Shown here: positions 1 through 12,440 of the stretch, one piece after another
Layout: every line of letters begins with the position of its first letter
Numbering within the stretch: the stretch's first letter is position 1
Assembly: GCF_901709675.1 (NCBI RefSeq)
Contig: NC_051108.1
Coordinates: 6,172,631 to 6,236,630, forward strand
Length of the DNA stretch: 64,000 bases
Direction of reading: 5' to 3'
Source: Syngnathus acus
Taxonomy: Eukaryota > Chordata > Actinopteri > Syngnathiformes > Syngnathidae
Notes under the pieces: model-generated
Database searches by the model: none
What the model saw: the letters and a program-made list of their open reading frames with translations, nothing else
Told to the model about the DNA's origin: nothing
Made by a program: the position numbers and the translations under genes

Positions 1-2193
1 AAAAAAAAAAAACGAGAGCGCGGTTCTCAAAAGCAGAAAAAGTCCAAATCGAAATTCAAGAGCAGCTAATCCCTCCTGTTTTTTTTTTTGGAAGGGGCAA
101 AGAAGCTAATCCTGTTTTTCTGCTTAGGACTCGTTTGACACGTCCACTTAACAATGCGTCAGGTCAACATTTCATTCTCTCGGAGTGATGAAAGCGGCAA
201 GAAGCAAGCGTTGTCGGAACGCCGGCCCGGCTATCATAACACTTAAGTGGCCGACCGATAAATAACCGATATAAAACGTTACAGTCCCCAGACATATAAG
301 GTCAATATTAATAAAAGCCTGGCCACACAATCGCAAGGCATAAAAATGGAATTAATGTTGGAACGTTACTTTCTGAATATCAACAAGCTCAGGCCTCAGG
401 ATCCGTCTGGAGGTAAGCCAGGAAAAGATCTTTTTCTGAGTCCTATTCATGCCTTTGCAGAATAGAAGAAAAGACTCACATAGTAAACGGAACTCAAATG
501 TGTTGCTTAGTGAAAATGGGACTTTTTGTCCCTCTCACTATTTTCCGTCTCTCTTAGACTGTTGCAAAATGATAGAAAAGGGGGCACCGGCGTGCCAGGC
601 TGTAACTCGTTTGAGGTCACAATTCACTTTCCTTTAGATTGGCTGTGGATTTATGCTGTTGCGCCTCTCTTCTCTCAGAAGTGCTGACGGGGAAAAGGAG
701 GGGGCAACAAGCGTCGGCGATCAAGGAAAATTGCTGCGCTCAGGGGGAACAGCGAATTCTGCAGAGACGGACAGACGGACGGATGGCGAGGAACGTAGTC
801 AGACCTCATTTTGAGTCTTTTGTTTGTCCGATCGAGGGGGAAGGAGCAGCATTCTCAGGGAGATGAGCGGCGGCCGAACGAGAATGTGACATTTGCAAAG
901 GTGGCGTGAGAGCGGTCGCATGGCAACTACAAGCAAAAGGGACGGACGGGGTCGTTTTACGTCGGCCTCTCTCAGTAACGGCAATTATTTTTAAACTCCG
1001 AAAGAAGCACCTGTTCCGAGCGCTGGTATGCGTTACCACTGTGGTTGCCCTCACCGGACAATTCATTATGTATCTCGGCACACCCGATTCGAGCAAATAC
1101 CGCTTTTGTTCGTGAGGCATTCCAAAACAAAGTGTTGAGGTCAAACTGTCAGGTAATGTTTTACACAGCATTTTAACTTTTGTGCAAGCGTGAAAATCAA
1201 ACTGGTTGGGTTGTAGTTTCTCAAGGAATGCCAGGAATGCTTTTACTCTGCAGGCTATCATGCCCGTCCCCCCTGGACGTAGGTGCTGCTGCTCAACAGA
1301 TGTGCGGCGAGAACACGCGACGGCTCTATAAACACGAGGCGACGTTCGCGGAACCGCATGGCCGCTTGCGCATGTCCTAATAGAGCCTTGCTGGGGCTCC
1401 ACTCGTTACCAGTAATACCAGTTTTAAGGAGTGGTGTCAGAGCGAAGTGGAGACCACACACAAAGATGCTAACAGCACAAACGTAGCATTAGCAAAGAAA
1501 ATAAATCCTGCTGTATATTTAGAAATGTAATTAAAGAGAAATAATGCACAATGAAAAAGACCTGTTGTTAAAATACTGCAAAAAAAAAAAGCACTAAAAG
1601 TGATTTGTTTCCGCAAACCTCGTTGTGTACACTCCAAGTGACCTTTAGCGCATGTAGCATGTGTAAACAGAGCGGAAAGCCCCTCAGGTGGTGTTTGTTG
1701 AAGGATGTTCTTTCTTCACCGTCTACATCTAAAGTTACCCGCCGCCGATTGTCCCAGACTGCCTTCGCACGGCGTGCTAATACAAATTAGCGCTCGGGGA
1801 AGGTTCAGTCGCGTCAGCAGATCTCCAGATGCGGGCCAACATAAAATCAATGAAGGCCATTTAATAGACACGCACGCACGAATAGAAACGGCAAGTCTGG
1901 GTGAGTTTACAGACTGCTAACAAAACAGAGCGAGTTCCGAGGCTTGGAGAGAAACAATAGGAAACGTTTAAATCTCACAGGTGTCGAGTTAATGCCTGAA
2001 TCAAATATTTGATTTCAATGTCACCGAGTCTCCATCTTAGCTTTTACAGTCAGGACGTTAGCTCCCTCGGGAATCGGGTGTTAATACTTTTAACTGGCAA
2101 CCTTTCACGCACACGTTTTCTTTGCTTTGGGGATTATGACGACATTGTGTTTGTACTTCAGTTCGATCGCACCGCGAGTAGTAAGACGCTCAC
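1..2193 (-). other. plcb1 intron 2 (left part of window)
   Basis: This stretch lies downstream of plcb1 exon 2 in the minus-strand sense and should be intron. I looked for the next PLCB1 coding exon, which in mammals follows WTDQNK with an ETELLDLS-like sequence, and did not see it. Several open frames of 60-200 codons occur on both strands, but none resembles a known protein or has paired splice signals. Confidence 0.6.
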
Positions 2194-5160
2194 CTTGTTC
2201 TGGTCGGTCCAGTAGAGGAAGTAGCCTTTGGGGTCGACGGTTACCGTCACGGTGCTCACGGTGGTGGAGTCCTACAAAAAAAGACGAAAGAATTGTTTAA
2301 CTTTCCAAGAAATGAAAGGTTTGCACCTGCGTAAGATTTCCAGATGAAGGATTTCAAAGAGTAAATAAGAAAAAGGCCTGACGACCACTAGAGGTCCCCG
2401 AAGAGCAATTAATAGAGCTTAGATTTTATTATCGGCAGAAATAGAGAGCCCCGAAATGTAATTTGCTTAGGGTCCCGTGGAGACGCATCGTGCGTGCCTG
2501 CTCGCCTCATTTTATTTTTTTTCCGCACCTCAGTTGACTCCAAGCCTTGTGCAAACACACACTTCTGACCCTCAGGCCTGCTGGATATTATTGGACGCAT
2601 TTATATAAAGAGACACGGAGCACAAGTTCACCTGAGCGCTACATCTTTGAGTTGAGCGAGGGCAATGCTGCATTTGTGGGCAAATGTTCAAGGGGGGGGG
2701 GGTTCTAATGAGGTCTCTATCATGACATTTGCCAATAATGCTAATTGCCGGCATCTGTTGTGTGTTGTATTGGATCGAGACCCCATCTGGTGCAGGCGGG
2801 GATGCTATCAAAGGCTCTGACATTAAAAGGGTCGAAAGACGCGATATTCCATTAGCTTTCCAGTTCAAATCTCGAGAAGACGACATGGCGGAGTTGCGGC
2901 GCTATGGCAACCCACGGTTTGCCGATCCTGATCCGGTAACGCCGGGGACGTGGGGAAGCATGCTAATCGTAAGTCGATTAGGATTTGCTGGATGGTGCGT
3001 GCAAATAGGTTCATGGGTAGATCGCATAAGGCGGCTGATGGATTTCTTTATAAAAATGCATTTCTCAAATAATAATGAATATTTTTTCATTAAATTTAAT
3101 GGTATTTATATGAATAATAATATATGTAACGCCTTAGGAGGTAATTCTAGCTGGCCATACAAAAGACATATTCCACCACGTTAATGGGATTTCTACAACT
3201 CCCATTGAGCCTGATGACATCTTTTATTCGACAGCATTAGAGCAGGCAGCACGACAGCTTTTTACATAAAAAAAAAAAAAGAAAATGTGTTGACAGTGAC
3301 CCAACATGATCCGCATGCCAACATCTGTCACTTATCTTTAAGACGACTCATTTTGGATGCCTGCCTGTGCTCCACTCTTACTTAAAGATTCACTGCTGCA
3401 CGATGGCTGAATGAAATGAATCAAGCGTCAAAAGGCCCTAACGCACAGAACTGTGGAAATATCGGAGAACAATGGCAAATAAATTGTGTGCGGTAAGGGA
3501 ATAAAATGCATAATCAACTCATTTTCTTCTGTGTAAAGAGGAAGGAGGTTCACGAAAAAATATTTTGTTTTTAGGAGATACGACTTCTATTTATTGAGAC
3601 TACAGTAAAAACTCAAAACAATTGCAAATCATCTTTCCCCATTGAAATGAATGGAAATGCCGATAATTCGTTCCAGCATACCAAAAAATGTTTAAAAAAA
3701 TGTTGCACATGTTCAAATACCCCCCCCGCCAAAAAAAAAAAACCAACAACAACATAAATTTCTCAATCCACTGCTGTGAATGAGGAATACCGGAATAAAA
3801 CTGACCCTACAGGATTAGCTGCAATTACCGGCTTGTACAATTTCCTGTTAAGAGATGTTCAAAGGTTTCATCTGAAACCACAATAGCACCGAATTTGATT
3901 TTCATCTCCAGAGCTTTAGCATTCTCTCTGTCCATTTGTCTGCTTGTCTGTGGGTTCTTTCCATCCAGCCTCACAGCAGGAGGAAAGAGGAAGGAAGACG
4001 TGCATGGGAAATTAAACAAGAGAAAGTATCTGAGCTCATCTTTCCCAGAGTGTTATATTTTTACAGGGAAAAGAACGAGGCGGGCATTTTGTTCTGGAGT
4101 AAGGCCCACAACCACAAACGGTCAGTACACAAACATGGACGGGTTGGGGGGAAAACACCTCGTGGACTTCTCGAAACACACCATTCATGAGAGTCAGAGC
4201 CAAAATAATCCTAAAATTAGGTGGCTCGTTTGTCCCATGCTGGGAAATACACCGTCATTATTTTTCAGAAGAATATGCATGGTCACATTTAATGAACTAA
4301 ATAGGTCAAACGCAACCTACAAACTGACTGGAGAAAACAAAACACTTGCTGTACTGTAAATAACAAGCATTCAAATGAACTACTAGGGGCTATAAAACAA
4401 CAGCTCATTGATTTAGGGTCCTGGAATGACATCACAGTGCATGAGTCACCTTAGTGGATGGACTGAAAATTGTGTATTATAATTAAATGTTGTATACGAT
4501 ACATCCTTGTGTTTGAACGAGTCACCGTTGAAATAAAAATAGAAATTCAACAAATAATTGTGAGACGATAAAAAAAAAAAAAGATATTTCATTGAGTAGT
4601 ATAAGCAACTGGGCAAGATGCAGCAGCAGCAGCCAAGCGCGGGATATGGCTATTTGCTGGAACTACTCAACTGTGGATATATTTGACATGCCACTCAGAT
4701 GGCAGCGTGCAATCAATTTTAATCAAGGTCATTTGTCTGAAGCACAAAACAGGCAACGATAACAAAGAGGGGGGGGGAGCTCGGAGTGGAAGGGGTGTGG
4801 GGGTTAAGATGATGATAATGATGATTAGTCAACTCAAGTCATGTAACAGAAATTAATTCAAGTTTAATTTCAATAACACCCTCACGCACGCGCGCGCCTA
4901 CGATACGAGAAGGTGTGTAAACAAAGCATGTGAGCACTGTCACATCCATCCATCCATCCACTCGAGCACATTGTGTCATCATAACTATGCAATCAGCACA
5001 ACGAAACCAAATCACTGCATGCGCACACATAAGAAGAATACAATCTCTGCTGGTGACTCACATCATCCCATTTCATGAATTTGTTGCCCCGTCTGAGGCT
5101 CTCGGGCACGGACACCGGCTTGAGCTGCAGCGCGTGGACTCCTGGCTGAGCCCCTGCCAT
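2194..5160 (-). CDS. plcb1: Phospholipase C beta 1, N-terminal two coding exons (partial, continues off the left edge)
   Basis: PLC-beta 1 is the Gq-activated enzyme that splits PIP2 into IP3 and diacylglycerol at the plasma membrane. Exon 1 (5160 down to 5062, 33 codons) begins [16 protein letters not shown], which is close to the mammalian PLCB1 start, and ends ...KFMKWDD at a GTGAG donor. Exon 2 (2271 down to 2194, 26 codons) follows a TTTTGTAG acceptor and reads [20 protein letters not shown] then WTDQNK, ending at a GTGAGC donor. Both junctions are phase 0. Together the exons give the first 59 residues, the start of the N-terminal PH domain; PLCB1 is usually about 1,200 residues, so nearly all of the gene lies to the left. 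The WTDQNK stretch is shared by PLCB paralogues; the [16 protein letters not shown] start is what points to PLCB1. The human gene also neighbours BMP2 on 20p12. Exon 2 is shorter than the usual open-frame cut-off, so a length-based search would miss it. Confidence 0.9.
2272..5061 (-). other. plcb1 intron 1
   Basis: Intron of about 2.8 kb between the two visible plcb1 coding exons. It has a clear GTGAG donor at its 5061 end and a TTTTGTAG acceptor at its 2272 end. Contents seen: several A and G homopolymers, a dispersed-repeat fragment at 3611-3680 and a short CATC tetranucleotide run near 4947-4962. No exon was recognised. Confidence 0.75.
3611..3680. repeat. Dispersed repeat fragment, copy A
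   Basis: This shares the core AAATCATCTTTCxCCATTGAAATGAATGGA and a following GTTCCAGC with the copy at 5590-5735. The two copies lie about 2 kb apart in the same orientation. It looks like a fish interspersed repeat; I did not assign a family. Confidence 0.55.
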
Positions 5161-5560
5161 CTAGTCCACCACGCGTGAGAAGAGGGAAAAAAAAACAAAA
5201 GTCAGCAGTCTGTCTACTCCTCGTTCCTTTAGAGACCCCCACGCCCCCCTCCCCCCTACTAAATGACAGGCTTCCTTATTGTTATATTTTTTTTTTTCCC
5301 CGACAGAGCCTCCCAGCACGGTCGCTGTCAGTGCGCCTCGCAGCCCTGCATCGACGGCGGCAGCGTGTCCTGGGTTTCTGTGTGTGCGTGTGAGTGTGTG
5401 AGGGGGCGGGTGAGTGGATGTGAGTCGGCTTCACAGACTGAATGACTGATTTGGAAAGACTGGAGGAGCCATGAAAAGACAGAGAGAAAAAAAGAGAGAG
5501 AATGACCACGAGAAAGAGAGGGAGAGAGAGAGGATTGAAGGCAATTTGGCGCCCCCGTGT
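5161..5560 (-). promoter_or_regulatory. Putative plcb1 5'UTR and promoter region
   Basis: This is the sequence directly upstream of the plcb1 start codon on the minus strand. It carries a GC- and CpG-richer patch around 5300-5420 within otherwise AT-rich surroundings, then a purine-rich (GAGA) stretch at about 5480-5535. No TATA box was identified. The start site cannot be placed from sequence alone, so the assignment rests on position and base composition. Confidence 0.35.
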
Positions 5561-5589
5561 GGCTGAGGTAATAAGAATCCACAATTAGT

Positions 5590-5735
5590 GGTGCCTTGCG
5601 ATCCGAGTTTAATTTGTTCCGTGAGCACACTTCTCATAATACTCGTACAGTAGCTCAAATCATCTTTCACCATTGAAATGAATGGAGTTGCTTTTAATCT
5701 GTTCCAGCCACCCACCAAAAATATCACTGTATAAT
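5590..5735. repeat. Dispersed repeat fragment, copy B
   Basis: The fuller copy of the repeat at 3611-3680. It starts near GGTGCCTTGCGATCCGAG, contains the shared core ATGAATGGA and ends with TCTGTTCCAGCC. It lies just upstream of plcb1. The family is not assigned. Confidence 0.55.
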
Positions 5736-6951
5736 ATTTACTTACAAAAACAGTATTTTTTGCTAAGCCTGCCGGGAGTGACAGATTACCAATGAACAAA
5801 CTCCAGTAAACAAGTGTTGGACTTGGATTTTCTCCCTGACTACACTTGAATAACTTGAAATAAGTTTAAAGTGTGCCTGAAGGTCTTTAACTTTTCTGCT
5901 TAAATTAAACATGGGTCGCCATCGTTGCGGCCCTCGGGATATTCTACGTCATTTCCCAAAAAAAGAGATGAGTCGGCAGGGACTTGGGCGACTTGTCAAA
6001 ATCTTCAAGGTTGGTTCCTGATGGAGTGTGACAGTATTTAGAAAATGGGCTTTGTATTCAAAGAGCTTTTGAATGACTCACACGCTTATTAAAGTTGAAA
6101 TTACACCGAGCAGAGGACACGGTGCTGTTTTTACACCCCGAATGAGTCACGCTTAAGTCTTTCATGTCCGTCACGCCCATCGCGCTCTGGAAGCCTCACG
6201 AAATGAACGCAGTACTTCCCCAGCGTGATGCCATTCTGCAGACTCGCCTCCATCCGTCTGTCTGAGGTAGTCGGGCCGGTCTCGAGGGAGTCTGAGGCGC
6301 AGATGTTAAGCAGGCTAGTCTTCTTTCATTTGTGCTTTCCATCCAAGCTGGTAGCGAGGGAGGATGCGGCGGCGGCGGGCGGGCGGCCGTGACTCAGCCC
6401 GTTGGCAGATTCCGTGGCTTGGCAGAGGAGTCCCAACTCTGATATCTGACTGACGGGTAAAGACTTCCTCATCTCCCCGAGGAGAAACCTCTCTGGCTTT
6501 TCGCTGATTCACTAACAGCAACTTGACAGTCGCCCAGGAAAACAAACATTTTACATCATCATCGCACATCGTGTTGCAACAACACAGTCTCGTCCGCAAA
6601 TGTTTATTTTGGTGCAAAATTGAACAAATATACTTGGTAGTTTGTTCGACGGTGCAGTCCCGATTGTTTGCTAATGCTAATGCTACCTGGTATTGGCTAT
6701 ACTTTTTAGGTATCAGTACCCATTCCAGCGTTCGATACTTAAGGCAAAGAAAATGATTTATTGATTAAGTCCTCAGCAATAGATGGTGCTGTACAGCAGC
6801 AGTCTGACACTGGTAAATCATCCGCGTCAGAAAAATGTTTTATTAATCATGTCGGTACTCGTAAGGACTCATATAAGTTCTATCTAACTTCAGAGCGTGA
6901 AATCAATTAGAACTTGTGCCAAATGTCCAGTGTAACTTTTATCGTTAATTA

Positions 6952-7533
6952 TTACCAAATTGGCCCGAATATAAGACGACCCTGATTACAAGACGACCCC
7001 CTCTTTTTCAAGACTCAAGTTTGAAAAAAGACTTTTTGAACACCAAATTTAATTTTTATACAGAAAATAATGACAGTACATCTGAAACAAATGATTATAA
7101 CAATATATTCGAGAGAAAAAGCATGTTATTTTGCCTCATTCAAATCATGCATAAACTGTCTTAATATCTGAACATTTAAATATGTAAACTAAAGTGCAAT
7201 CACATTTGCAAATGAATGGCTTCTGGTTTTTTGAAACGTAAATAAACCTACTGTTTCCCCATTTTCTGTTATCTCTTCTCTTATTTTATTCTCTTTTCTG
7301 TCTTACCGCTATTTTTTATTTTTCTTCTTCGCGCTACCGCTATTTTTATTTTTATTCTTCGTGACAGGGGTTCGCTTTGGCCTGGGGAGTTAAGTTCAGC
7401 ATTTGCTTTAAAGATATCTGGCGCCATCTAGCGTTGTGAATGGGTATAATGTCTAGACCCCGAATGTAAAACGCCCCCCACTTTCTTATTTCAATACAAA
7501 AAACACCATCTTATATTCGGGCCAATACGGTAT
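6952..7533. mobile_element. Non-autonomous DNA transposon (MITE-like) with terminal inverted repeats
   Basis: The left end reads ATTGGCCCGAATATAAGACG (6959-6978). The right end, on the opposite strand, reads CGTATTGGCCCGAATATAAG, ending near 7531. The two ends are therefore near-perfect inverted repeats about 580 bp apart. The interior is AT-rich, has no open frame of note, and contains a second AACGCCCCCC-type subterminal motif near 7469. No transposase is present, so it would depend on an autonomous relative. The superfamily is not assigned, and no target-site duplication could be fixed with confidence. Confidence 0.7.
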
Positions 7534-8034
7534 TCCGCTTCACAAGAAGTCAAGACCGGTTCAGAAGGCAGCAGAAAAAAAGCAAATCTCATTTAACTAA
7601 TGTATGAACCTCAGGGAAGGACAAGAGGTCTCTGCCAGTTTAACTGGCTGCTATGTCCCCTGTGTGAACCCCAAATGAAACAGTGCCAGCATGTGGAGTA
7701 CAGTGCACCAGCGCTACCACATGGATGACTGCCGTCAGTGCAAGTGTAGTAATGCTCTCCATCGGCAACACTAAACACTTCTTTATTGAGATTTTTTTTT
7801 AACCTATTTATTACTATCAAGTGCAATTAATGGATGCATGGAAGCAATGCAGTGAATTTTTTTGAATAATAAAAAAGTTGAAAATAACGGATGATTTTAT
7901 GGTACTGGATAGTTAGTTTTCAGAATATTAAAATTATTATTATTTTTATTATTAATTATAATTATGCTCTAAATTAGTATGTTACTTCTGCATTTATTTT
8001 GGGGGGGGCATCCATGAAGTCATGTGGCAGTGTA

Positions 8035-8048
8035 CCAGCAGATGGCGC
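8035..8048 (+). promoter_or_regulatory. Consensus CTCF-type site 1
   Basis: The 14-mer CCAGCAGATGGCGC fits the CTCF core consensus CCASYAGRKGGCRS at every position, on the plus strand. It lies in the gene-free interval between plcb1 and bmp2. Sequence match only; occupancy is unknown. Confidence 0.5.
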
Positions 8049-9517
8049 CGTGGTGCAACATGAAACTACCCGAGCTGGTGAGACTGCTTATAATTAGAAA
8101 GCAGGATGCAAAGTGAGCGAATTCCAGGTGTGGGGATGTAACAGGGAACATGTTATCACGAGATATATTCAGAAAACAAAGTTATGACGGTCACATAAGT
8201 CACAAATGGCTGCTTTTCTTTTTTTTTACCATTTTTGGGTAATATCATTGCCCCTCAGTTTTCTTATTTGAAATTAATTTGCAGACCCCCAAACTACAGC
8301 TCATGGACCCAGTTTGAGAACACACATAAACGCACACACACAGACACGGTAGCACAAACACAACAGTTGGTAATGTCAACAATCAGCTAAGTATTGGCGA
8401 CTATCGAATTTCCCGACCTGCGCGACGTCAAACGAGCGGGACCACACAGAGGCCTTTTCACGCTCAAGCAGGAAGTCAAAGACATCACTCATGAGGGGCA
8501 GCTGGGCGGCCGCTTTTCGCTCGTCTGTCACAAAGAAGTCATTACGACGCACGTCAAAGCGCAAAAACAGGGGGGAAAAGAAAATACGGTAGACGAGTCG
8601 CCGGGACGTGTAATGGTGTCTTTTTACACTCACGCCGGACAAATTACATGCTACTCACGTCGTGCTAGGCTAAGGCTGGATGCAAACATCCTGTCCTGAC
8701 CCCTGTAAAAAAAAATGGGGATACTTACAAAGGGGGACGGTGACCCTGAAGCGAATATCCAAAACTCACCTTAAATGTTTAAAAACAAAATATATCATAT
8801 CGATCAGACTTTAGTAGATGTGCACAAAGGTTCTTTTGTCCGAGGATTGCGGCGCTGGCACAAATCCAAAAAGGGTGTAAAAAAAAAAAAAAAAAAAAGA
8901 AATCCTGTCTGCTTGATAGCAATCTTAGGCTAAATCCCTTCTCTCAATCCCTACACGCCGCCGCAATACGAAGCTCAGCCCGGGCTAAGATGCTGATCTA
9001 AGGTCGGTTTTGTGCCCCGCAAATGGTTTTCAAATGAGGATTAAGACGGGGAGGTAAACTGCTCTGCGTCCTGCGCCTTGGGCCAGGTGCGGAGTTAGGG
9101 ATCAGGAGGGTCCCCCCCCTCCCCTTCCCAAAATCCTTTTAAAGAAAGAAAATGTTGATGTTTACATCTTGGCCGTGACCCTCTCTTGGCCTCGCCGCTG
9201 AAGCATTCCTGTCATAGCTGCGACACATCTCGCTAAGCTTTAGGGACACCAGAGGGACAGTGAAAACAACGCTTAATCACAGCCAAGGGGCATCTGGGTG
9301 ATAACAAAGCAACCCCTTAACCCCTTTGTGTTGCGTGAACGTGTGTGTTCTTCAATGTGCGGTGGCATGGAAGTTGCACTTAGGGATTAACTGCTCTTTT
9401 TTTTTTTTTAAAGTCAATGGTGTGTTCATGCAGGGTCACAAAATATATTATTTACAAATTGGAGCATCATCGTACCTATATATTAGGGTGTCACTATATA
9501 TAAACAGGGGCGCCTGG

Positions 9518-9531
9518 CCACTAGAGGGCAC
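9518..9531 (+). promoter_or_regulatory. Consensus CTCF-type site 2
   Basis: The 14-mer CCACTAGAGGGCAC also fits CCASYAGRKGGCRS at all positions, within the longer TGGCCACTAGAGGGCACC. It has the same orientation as the site 1.5 kb to its left. Sequence match only. Confidence 0.55.
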
Positions 9532-12345
9532 CCAGGCATCACTCAAAACAACAAATAAATATCATAAAAATGATTATTTTTAAAAATACAAAATATATAT
9601 TTGTACAAAATGCTTGGGATGATCAATTCTGCGAAAAATGTATGAAAACCATTAGAATATGGTTTTCTCTTGGTGGACAATATAGGTGAAAATGTCTAAA
9701 GGAATGCTGCTCATAATTAAGCACGATGCCCCAATAAGATGGACCATGCTAAATTGCCAAGATTTTTTTTTTTTTTGCCAACACGGTGAACAAGGTGTCA
9801 CTGTAAAACCGTACATTTCATAACATCAGCCTAACGAACATCAGCGCCGGGCAGAGTGCTCGTCGGCTTGGTTGCGGACCGCTGAGCTCGAGGAGGGGAG
9901 GGGTCAACGCGGGTCAAGCGAGTCCAGCTAAACAAACAAATGCTATCAAAGAGGAAATTTCTTGGCCGATCCGCAAGTTTTTCCTCTCTTTGCAGCTTTG
10001 CAGATGTACATTGACCAGATGCTCCCGTGGGACGAGGCACGAGCTCTGGCTGTCAGTTAGCCACACTGTGGACTATTTAGTAAGGATTGCATTGTATTAA
10101 ACGCCGGGACACAACATTAGGCACACCTGCACAAGTCGTGGCGTATCAGTGTCAATGCCCCCCCTTATGTATCTGACGTCTATAGCATAGGGTTCCATTT
10201 CTTCTGCAAACATGCACAGCACATGTGCACAGCGAGGGGCGGCACAATAGCTCGTGGAGTTGCTAGGCGCCGCGGTAACTTACGACGCGGATAGGGTTGC
10301 AAGCTTAGCACCGCCTCAGGTGATGCTGTTTTAGTTTTTAACGGATGTGCACAACTCTAAAAACAGAAAGTGGACTAAACGCAAGGATGTAATAATAATA
10401 ACTGTAGCTAGACAGTTTGCCCAAGTTGTATTATTGTATAAACAATATAATATTTTGCTAATATTTGGCACAGACCACAACTATGTCTGGATCATGTTCC
10501 TCAATTGTCATTCAGGAAGTCTCATTCGAGGTGGCAGTGCGTGGGTCAGAATGACTTTTTGGCAGCCAGACAAACTGCCATTGTTGACCTTATTATCGGA
10601 ACGAGATTGTTATTTCGGCGCGGGAACATTTACAGTATCATAAACCGTGCCCGGTGGTTCGCACTGCGGTTGTCGACGACCGTGCAATTCTAGTTACACT
10701 AGGCCCACACTCGGCATTTGGTGGACGCCGACATGGGGTTGTACGTATGCGAGCAGGGTGAGTTGCTTCCATCTGCCCCGTCCGCTTAAATTAGCAGGGC
10801 CTCGCATCCAGCAGCATCTGGTTCCAATATGGAGCCCGGCGGAAGGGTGGGTGCCTGGCTATGCGGCGGAAAATACAGCCTACTGTACCTTTAAATAGCC
10901 TCGAGGAGGCGGTTGGGGACGGATGCCGTGCCCGAGCGCCCAATCCCATCCCGAGCTGCTTTTGAATTTGGCCTAACGCTTCTTCCCCACCCACCCTTTG
11001 GAAGAGGAGCGATGTACAATTAGGCAGGAATGCTTGCAATGCTGTTTTCCGAACTGTGTTTCGGCAAATGGACTGGTCGCATTTGGGAGAATTTTCTCCT
11101 CGGGTGGTTGATAGCAATATTCTATGGCACAAAAACGTGAAGGTCCCTCCTCTTCTGTTCGCCATCATTCAGAGGCTTCATCGACATCTATGCATCTAGC
11201 TATATGACAAAATCGTCATTTCTGCAACTTCCTATGAACCCAAGTCAAAATGGAGCCTGCATAAAAACGTGTATCAAAAAAAAAGAATCTGCAAGACGGA
11301 CATGCTTTAGGAATCTGACTTGTTTCCACGAGGGAGGAAAAAAAAAACCTCCAGCCAGAAACACGCAGCAATCAGATAAGCGCCATGACAAAGCGAGGAG
11401 AATCGATGACAAACTTTTGACAGCTTTGGCTAACGTCTTCAGATAAAATGTAGATTGCAGCGGGCCTTTCACACACACTGCTCGGAAGATACTTAGACAA
11501 TGTGTTCAGCTAAGAGCATAAATATAAAAGTTTTTATTCTTTACGATATTATAGTTCTTGTTTGGTGAGGCGTAACATTTATTTGTTTAACACACGATCC
11601 GATTCTGGTCTGGACTTGTGGGGCCTTCATGATGAACAGGGACTCTAAAGCCAGTTGAAAGGAGTCTCTGAAATGATGATTACTCTCAATTATGATCACA
11701 AGACCTTCATGTCCATCCGTCAAATTTCTACTGCGCTTATCCTGTTCAGGGTCACGGAGAGTTGGAAGCCTAACCAAACTGAAAGCCAAACAACACCGCG
11801 GACTGGAGGCCTGTCAATCACAAGACACGTCGAAAGACAGAGAACCATTCACTCGGCAACTATTATTGTTTTTCTTCTCTTGTTTTGACGTTTCGAGCTC
11901 ATGAAAGCGACAGCGCGGCATCGGCGAGCGACCGTCACCCGCCGCCCGCCCTGGACGGCCACACGGACGACTAACTACCAGGTCATTTCATTAAGTTGTG
12001 ACTTCCTGTCTTTCCCTTCCTTACATGGCGAGTTCACAGGTCAAGAGGATCTGTCAGCGGTGACAGAGGGGATTATGGGTGTAGACATTCCATTGGCAGT
12101 CATTACTAGCCTCAGTCAGCACACAGAACCCCCCCCCCCCCCCAACCACCTCCCCCCTCCGCCCCTTTTACCCTTATCCTCTGTCTTTCTGTTTCTTCTC
12201 TCTCTTGTCCTCTGACAGGCTAAGAAGCAATTAGTGTCACATTAGGCATATCTGGGGAATTATTCTTTTTGGTGGCCAAGCCGCTACTGGTAGTTCTACT
12301 CGGCCATCATGAAGCAGACGTTTTTGTTTTTTCAAACTGTCGATC

Positions 12346-12440
12346 TATGGCGTGTCAAACTCGAGGTCCGTGGACCAGATCTGGACCCGCCACGATTTCT
12401 GTGGTCCATAAAATATTGCCATAATTTATCCTTGAACTCT
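12346..12440. mobile_element. Relic of the 'GTGTCAAACTCGAGG' interspersed repeat
   Basis: GGCGTGTCAAACTCGAGG, then a GGACCAGATCTGG stretch and a GTGGTCCATAAAAT stretch, parallel the left half of the element at 19173-19434. The right terminal repeat is missing, so this is a decayed fragment. Confidence 0.5.

Noticed and set aside
806-1402. 198-codon minus-strand open frame inside plcb1 intron 2
   Set aside because: No resemblance to PLC-beta or any other family; composition is typical of chance frames.
5431-5799. 122-codon minus-strand open frame upstream of plcb1
   Set aside because: It crosses a dispersed repeat and a GAGA tract; no match, and plcb1 has a well-supported start at 5160.
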